Assembly: GCA_947581845.1 (NCBI GenBank)
Contig: CANPVY010000196.1
Coordinates: forward strand, 1 to 7,772
Source of the DNA: an uncultured bacterium
GTDB taxonomy: Bacteria > Gemmatimonadota > Gemmatimonadetes > Palauibacterales > KS3-K002
Direction of reading: 5' to 3'
DNA length: 7,772 bases
Part shown: piece after piece, positions 5,288 through 7,772 of the stretch
How positions within the stretch are numbered: the first letter of the stretch is position 1
Layout: every line of letters begins with the position of its first letter
Made by a program: the position numbers and the translations under genes
Notes under the pieces: model-generated
The model's input: only the letters and a program-made list of their open reading frames with translations
Told to the model about the DNA's origin: nothing
Database searches by the model: none

Positions 5288-6316
5288 ATGCGCAAACTGA
5301 GAGTCCTGCAGCCACACGAGCTGCCCCGAGAATACGCGTCGCTACAGCAGCAGCGGAAGGAGATCCAACCGCTGCTCCAGGAGCGTGTGCCCGAGAACGC
5401 CGGGCCCGATGGTCGCAAGCCGCCCTGGCTCAAGGCGCGGGCGCCCGGCACAGGCGAATACACGAACCTCAAGCGCCTGATGCGGGCCAAGACCCTACAC
5501 ACGGTCTGCGAGGAGGCGCACTGCCCCAACATGGGCGAGTGCTGGGGTCAGGGAACGGCGACGTTCATGATCCTGGGCGACGTCTGTACACGGTCCTGCT
5601 CGTATTGCGCCGTCACCACTGGCAAGCCCGGCCCTCTCGACGAAGACGAGCCAGCTCGGGTTGCCCAAGCCGTGAAGGCCATGGGGCTCAGACATGTGGT
5701 GATCACCTCGGTCGACCGCGATGACCTGCCGGACGGTGGGGCCGGCGTCTTCGCGGAGACGATCCGCGAGATCCGCCAGCTCGCCCCGGCATGCTCGGTC
5801 GAGGTCCTCACCCCCGACTTCAAGGGAAAGCTGGACGCAGTCACGAAGGTCGTGCGGGCTCGACCGGAGGTCTTCGGCCACAACTTGGAGACCGTCCGAC
5901 GGCTTTACCGCTTCATCCGTCCCGGCGGCCGCTACGATCGGGCGCTCAGCGTGCTGGAACATGCCAAGTCACTCGACCCGACAGTGCTGACGAAGTCGGG
6001 CATCATCTGCGGGATGGGTGAGAGGCGCGACGAGCTGATCGAGGCTATGCGGGACCTCCGGGGTGTCGGTATCGAGATACTGACTCTCGGCCAGTATCTG
6101 CGCCCGTCGCCCCAGCATCTTCCCATCGACCGCTACTACACTCCGCAGGAATTCGCCGAGTTGAAGCGGCTCGGCGAGGAGACGCTCGGGTTCAAGCATG
6201 TCGAGGCCGGGCCGCTGGTCCGCAGTTCCTACCACGCACGTGAGCAGGTGGAATCCATCGCTGGCGGCTCGTTCTCAGAGCGGGAAGCCCCGCCGGTCGG
6301 GCGCTCGGCGAGCTGA
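5288..6316 (+). CDS. lipA: Lipoyl synthase (radical SAM)
   Basis: A 342-residue enzyme that inserts two sulfurs into octanoyl groups on lipoyl domains. Both cluster signatures are intact. The auxiliary, sulfur-donating 4Fe-4S cluster is bound by C74-x4-C79-x5-C85 (C-E-E-A-H-C-P-N-M-G-E-C), with the conserved C-terminal R-S-S-Y (312-315) supplying its serine ligand. The radical-SAM cluster is bound by C100-x3-C104-x2-C107 (C-T-R-S-C-S-Y-C). V-D-R-D-D-L-P-D-G-G-A and H-N-L-E-T-V are family-typical. It is longer than usual: the recognisable N-terminus (R-K-P-P-W-L) begins at residue 43, and a Gln/Glu-rich extension precedes it. The ATG at 5288 has only AAGG one base upstream, a poor site. GTG at 5387 is an alternative that would shorten the protein by 33 residues. 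It precedes pdhA, whose E2 partner is a LipA substrate. Confidence 0.95.
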   Translation: MRKLRVLQPHELPREYASLQQQRKEIQPLLQERVPENAGPDGRKPPWLKARAPGTGEYTNLKRLMRAKTLHTVCEEAHCPNMGECWGQGTATFMILGDVCTRSCSYCAVTTGKPGPLDEDEPARVAQAVKAMGLRHVVITSVDRDDLPDGGAGVFAETIREIRQLAPACSVEVLTPDFKGKLDAVTKVVRARPEVFGHNLETVRRLYRFIRPGGRYDRALSVLEHAKSLDPTVLTKSGIICGMGERRDELIEAMRDLRGVGIEILTLGQYLRPSPQHLPIDRYYTPQEFAELKRLGEETLGFKHVEAGPLVRSSYHAREQVESIAGGSFSEREAPPVGRSAS

Positions 6317-6420
6317 CCCGCCAGAGCGCACGGAGACGTGGGTTCACACCACAAAGGTTGAACTCGGTCTCAGCGGGCCCGGCGTGTGGCGCAGTACGCG
6401 ATGACGGAGGACTGGAAGTT

Positions 6421-7464
6421 GTGGCTACGAGAATGACTGAATCGGACGCGCTCCTCGGTCTGACGCGCGAGGAGCTGGCCGAGATGCTCCGCTGGATGAT
6501 CCTCGGACGTCGCTTCGAGGAGAAGGCGGCGGAGATGTACCAAGTCGGCGAGATCGGCGGCTTCTGTCACCTTTACATCGGGCAGGAGGCCGTTGCTGTC
6601 GGCGCCATCAGCCCACTACGACCTGACGACTATGTGATCACGGCATATCGCGATCACGTGCACGCCCTGGTCCGCGGGATGGACCCCAACGCCATCATGG
6701 CGGAACTGTTCGGCCGTGTGGGCGGCAGCTCGAAGGGCAAGGGCGGCTCGATGCACCTGTTCGACCGCACGAAGAACTTCCTCGGCGGCCACGCTATCGT
6801 CGGCGGCCACCTGCCCATCGCCATCGGTGTCGGCTACGCCATTCGTTACCGCGACAGCGACGCGGTTTGCGTTTGCTTTCTGGGCGACTCGGTCGTAAAC
6901 GTCGGCGCCTTCAACGAGTCGCTCAACATATCCGCCCTGTTCAAGCTGCCCGTCGTCTTCGTGATCGAGAACAACCAGTATGGGATGGGCACTGCCGTCC
7001 ACCGCGCGGCGGCGATCCGCAATCTGGCTGACCGAGCATGCGCCTACGAGGGAATGCAGGGATGGACGATCGACGGCATGGACGTGCTGGAAGTCCGCAA
7101 GGCAGTGGAGGTCGCGGTCGAGCGGGCGCGGACGCACAAGCTGCCGAGCCTCATCGAGGCGAACTGCTACCGGTTCGTCGGCCACTCGATGTCGGACCCC
7201 AACTATGGACACTACCGCACGAAAGAAGAGGTCAGCCACTACAGACTCACAGAGGATCCTATCAAGCAGTTCATCGAGACCCTGAAGAAGCATTCGCTGA
7301 TCAGCGACGGCGACGTGAACCAGATCGAACACGAGGTGAAGGCGATCGTCACAGAATCCGTCCAGTACGCGAAGCAGAGTCCGCTCCCGCAACCGGAGGA
7401 GCTCTACGCGGACATCTACGCCGGGGAATATCCCGATGTGCGGCGGAGGGACCCATGGCGGTAA
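6421..7464 (+). CDS. pdhA: Pyruvate dehydrogenase E1 component, alpha subunit
   Basis: About 347 residues; with PdhB it forms the thiamine-diphosphate E1 that decarboxylates pyruvate and acetylates E2 lipoyl groups. Family blocks in order: R-R-F-E-E-K-A (30-36), [12 protein letters not shown] (46-57), T-A-Y-R-D-H (75-79), K-G-K-G-G-S-M-H (105-112), G-G-H-A-I-V-G (122-128), the diphosphate/Mg motif (155-185) ending E-N-N-Q-Y-G-M-G-T, and the loop G-H-S-M-S-D-P with Y-R-T-K-E-E. S-M-S-D-P is typical of pyruvate rather than branched-chain enzymes. The metal motif reads G-D-S-V-V-N-V-G where most homologues have G-D-G-x-x-N-x-G. Start: GTG at 6421 with GGAGG 10 bases upstream; ATG at 6433 is possible but poorly spaced, and TTG at 6358 would add an unlikely N-terminus. 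It follows lipA by 104 bases and overlaps pdhB by 10. Confidence 0.94.
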   Translation: MATRMTESDALLGLTREELAEMLRWMILGRRFEEKAAEMYQVGEIGGFCHLYIGQEAVAVGAISPLRPDDYVITAYRDHVHALVRGMDPNAIMAELFGRVGGSSKGKGGSMHLFDRTKNFLGGHAIVGGHLPIAIGVGYAIRYRDSDAVCVCFLGDSVVNVGAFNESLNISALFKLPVVFVIENNQYGMGTAVHRAAAIRNLADRACAYEGMQGWTIDGMDVLEVRKAVEVAVERARTHKLPSLIEANCYRFVGHSMSDPNYGHYRTKEEVSHYRLTEDPIKQFIETLKKHSLISDGDVNQIEHEVKAIVTESVQYAKQSPLPQPEELYADIYAGEYPDVRRRDPWR

Positions 7465-7772
7465 CCACGTATCGCGAGGCGCTAAACCAGGCCCTTCGAG
7501 AAGAGATGGAGCGCGACCCCGACATCTTCCTCATGGGCGAGGAGGTCGGGGCCTACCAGGGCGCTTACAAGATCAGTCGGGGCTTGCTGGAGGAGTTCGG
7601 TGAGTGGCGGGTTCGAGATGTCCCGATCGCCGAACTCGCTTTCACGGGCCTCGGCGTCGGCGCGGCCATGGTGGGCCTGCGCCCGGTGATCGAGTTCATG
7701 ACCTGGAGCTTCGCACTCCTCGCTATCGACGGGATCGTGAACGCGGCGGCCAAGATGCGCTACATGTCCGGC
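7455..7772 (+). CDS. pdhB: Pyruvate dehydrogenase E1 component, beta subunit (N-terminal 106 residues)
   Basis: The frame runs off the right edge; full-length proteins are about 325 residues, so one third is visible. The start [18 protein letters not shown], then [20 protein letters not shown] and R-V-R-D-V-P-I-A-E (46-60) are classical E1-beta. Glu60 corresponds to the Glu that activates the thiamine-diphosphate aminopyrimidine. G-L-G-V-G-A-A-M and R-P-V-I-E-F-M-T follow as expected. Two small deviations: the residue after D is Val where Thr is usual, and A-F replaces the usual G-F after the Glu. ATG at 7455 has GGAGG five bases upstream and lies within the end of pdhA (10-base overlap), so the subunits are translationally coupled. 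E2 (dihydrolipoyl acetyltransferase) and E3 genes would be expected beyond the edge. Confidence 0.95.
   Translation, partial: MAVTTYREALNQALREEMERDPDIFLMGEEVGAYQGAYKISRGLLEEFGEWRVRDVPIAELAFTGLGVGAAMVGLRPVIEFMTWSFALLAIDGIVNAAAKMRYMSG

Noticed and set aside
6401..6436. A 12-codon ORF (ATG at 6401) whose TGA overlaps an in-frame pdhA ATG at 6433, like a coupled leader peptide.
   Set aside because: It has no ribosome-binding site of its own and contains the GGAGG more likely used by pdhA. Its codons show no pattern such as repeated amino acids; overlap by chance is likely.
6616..7392. A 258-codon open frame on the minus strand.
   Set aside because: It is fully antisense to pdhA, is dominated by Asp, Val, Arg and Leu, and has no family features; it is a shadow frame.

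Overview
The window is GC-rich bacterial chromosome made almost entirely of housekeeping genes. High GC, a tight lipA-pdhA-pdhB cluster encoding a heterotetrameric (alpha/beta) pyruvate dehydrogenase E1, a seven-iron ferredoxin and an exported DUF1028 protein suggest an aerobic or facultative, probably environmental, bacterium. The overall mix would fit Gemmatimonadota or a similar lineage, but that placement is a guess. I see no rRNA, tRNA, CRISPR array, insertion sequence or phage gene.

Left block (1-3654, all on the minus strand, so read right to left). A 7Fe ferredoxin gene (3403-3654) ends in a strong intrinsic terminator (3343-3376), followed at once by endonuclease V (2658-3329). A 770-base stretch without a confident gene follows. 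It holds a possible small orphan ORF (2156-2395) and a candidate structured RNA (2011-2137) whose 15-pair closing helix is followed by TTTT. Next comes an apparent operon: a sodium:neurotransmitter-symporter-family transporter (555-1886), pterin-4a-carbinolamine dehydratase (232-513) and a DUF4031-like protein cut by the window edge (1-225).

Middle block (3655-5287). A secreted DUF1028 protein (3866-4606, plus) converges on a 1-Cys AhpE-type peroxiredoxin (4599-5075, minus); the two coding regions overlap by 8 bases. The ferredoxin and DUF1028 genes diverge from a 211-base promoter region. The peroxiredoxin and lipA genes diverge from a 212-base region.

Right block (5288-7772, plus). Lipoyl synthase (lipA) is followed after about 100 bases by pdhA and pdhB, which overlap by 10 bases. 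LipA makes the lipoyl cofactor of the E2 subunit that the PdhA/PdhB E1 acylates, so these genes form one functional unit; the E2 and E3 genes probably lie beyond the right edge.

The parts most worth a second look are the structured element and orphan ORF upstream of the transporter, the pairing of that transporter with a pterin-recycling enzyme, and a GDG-to-GDS change in the thiamine-diphosphate motif of PdhA. I found no clearly new multi-gene system.
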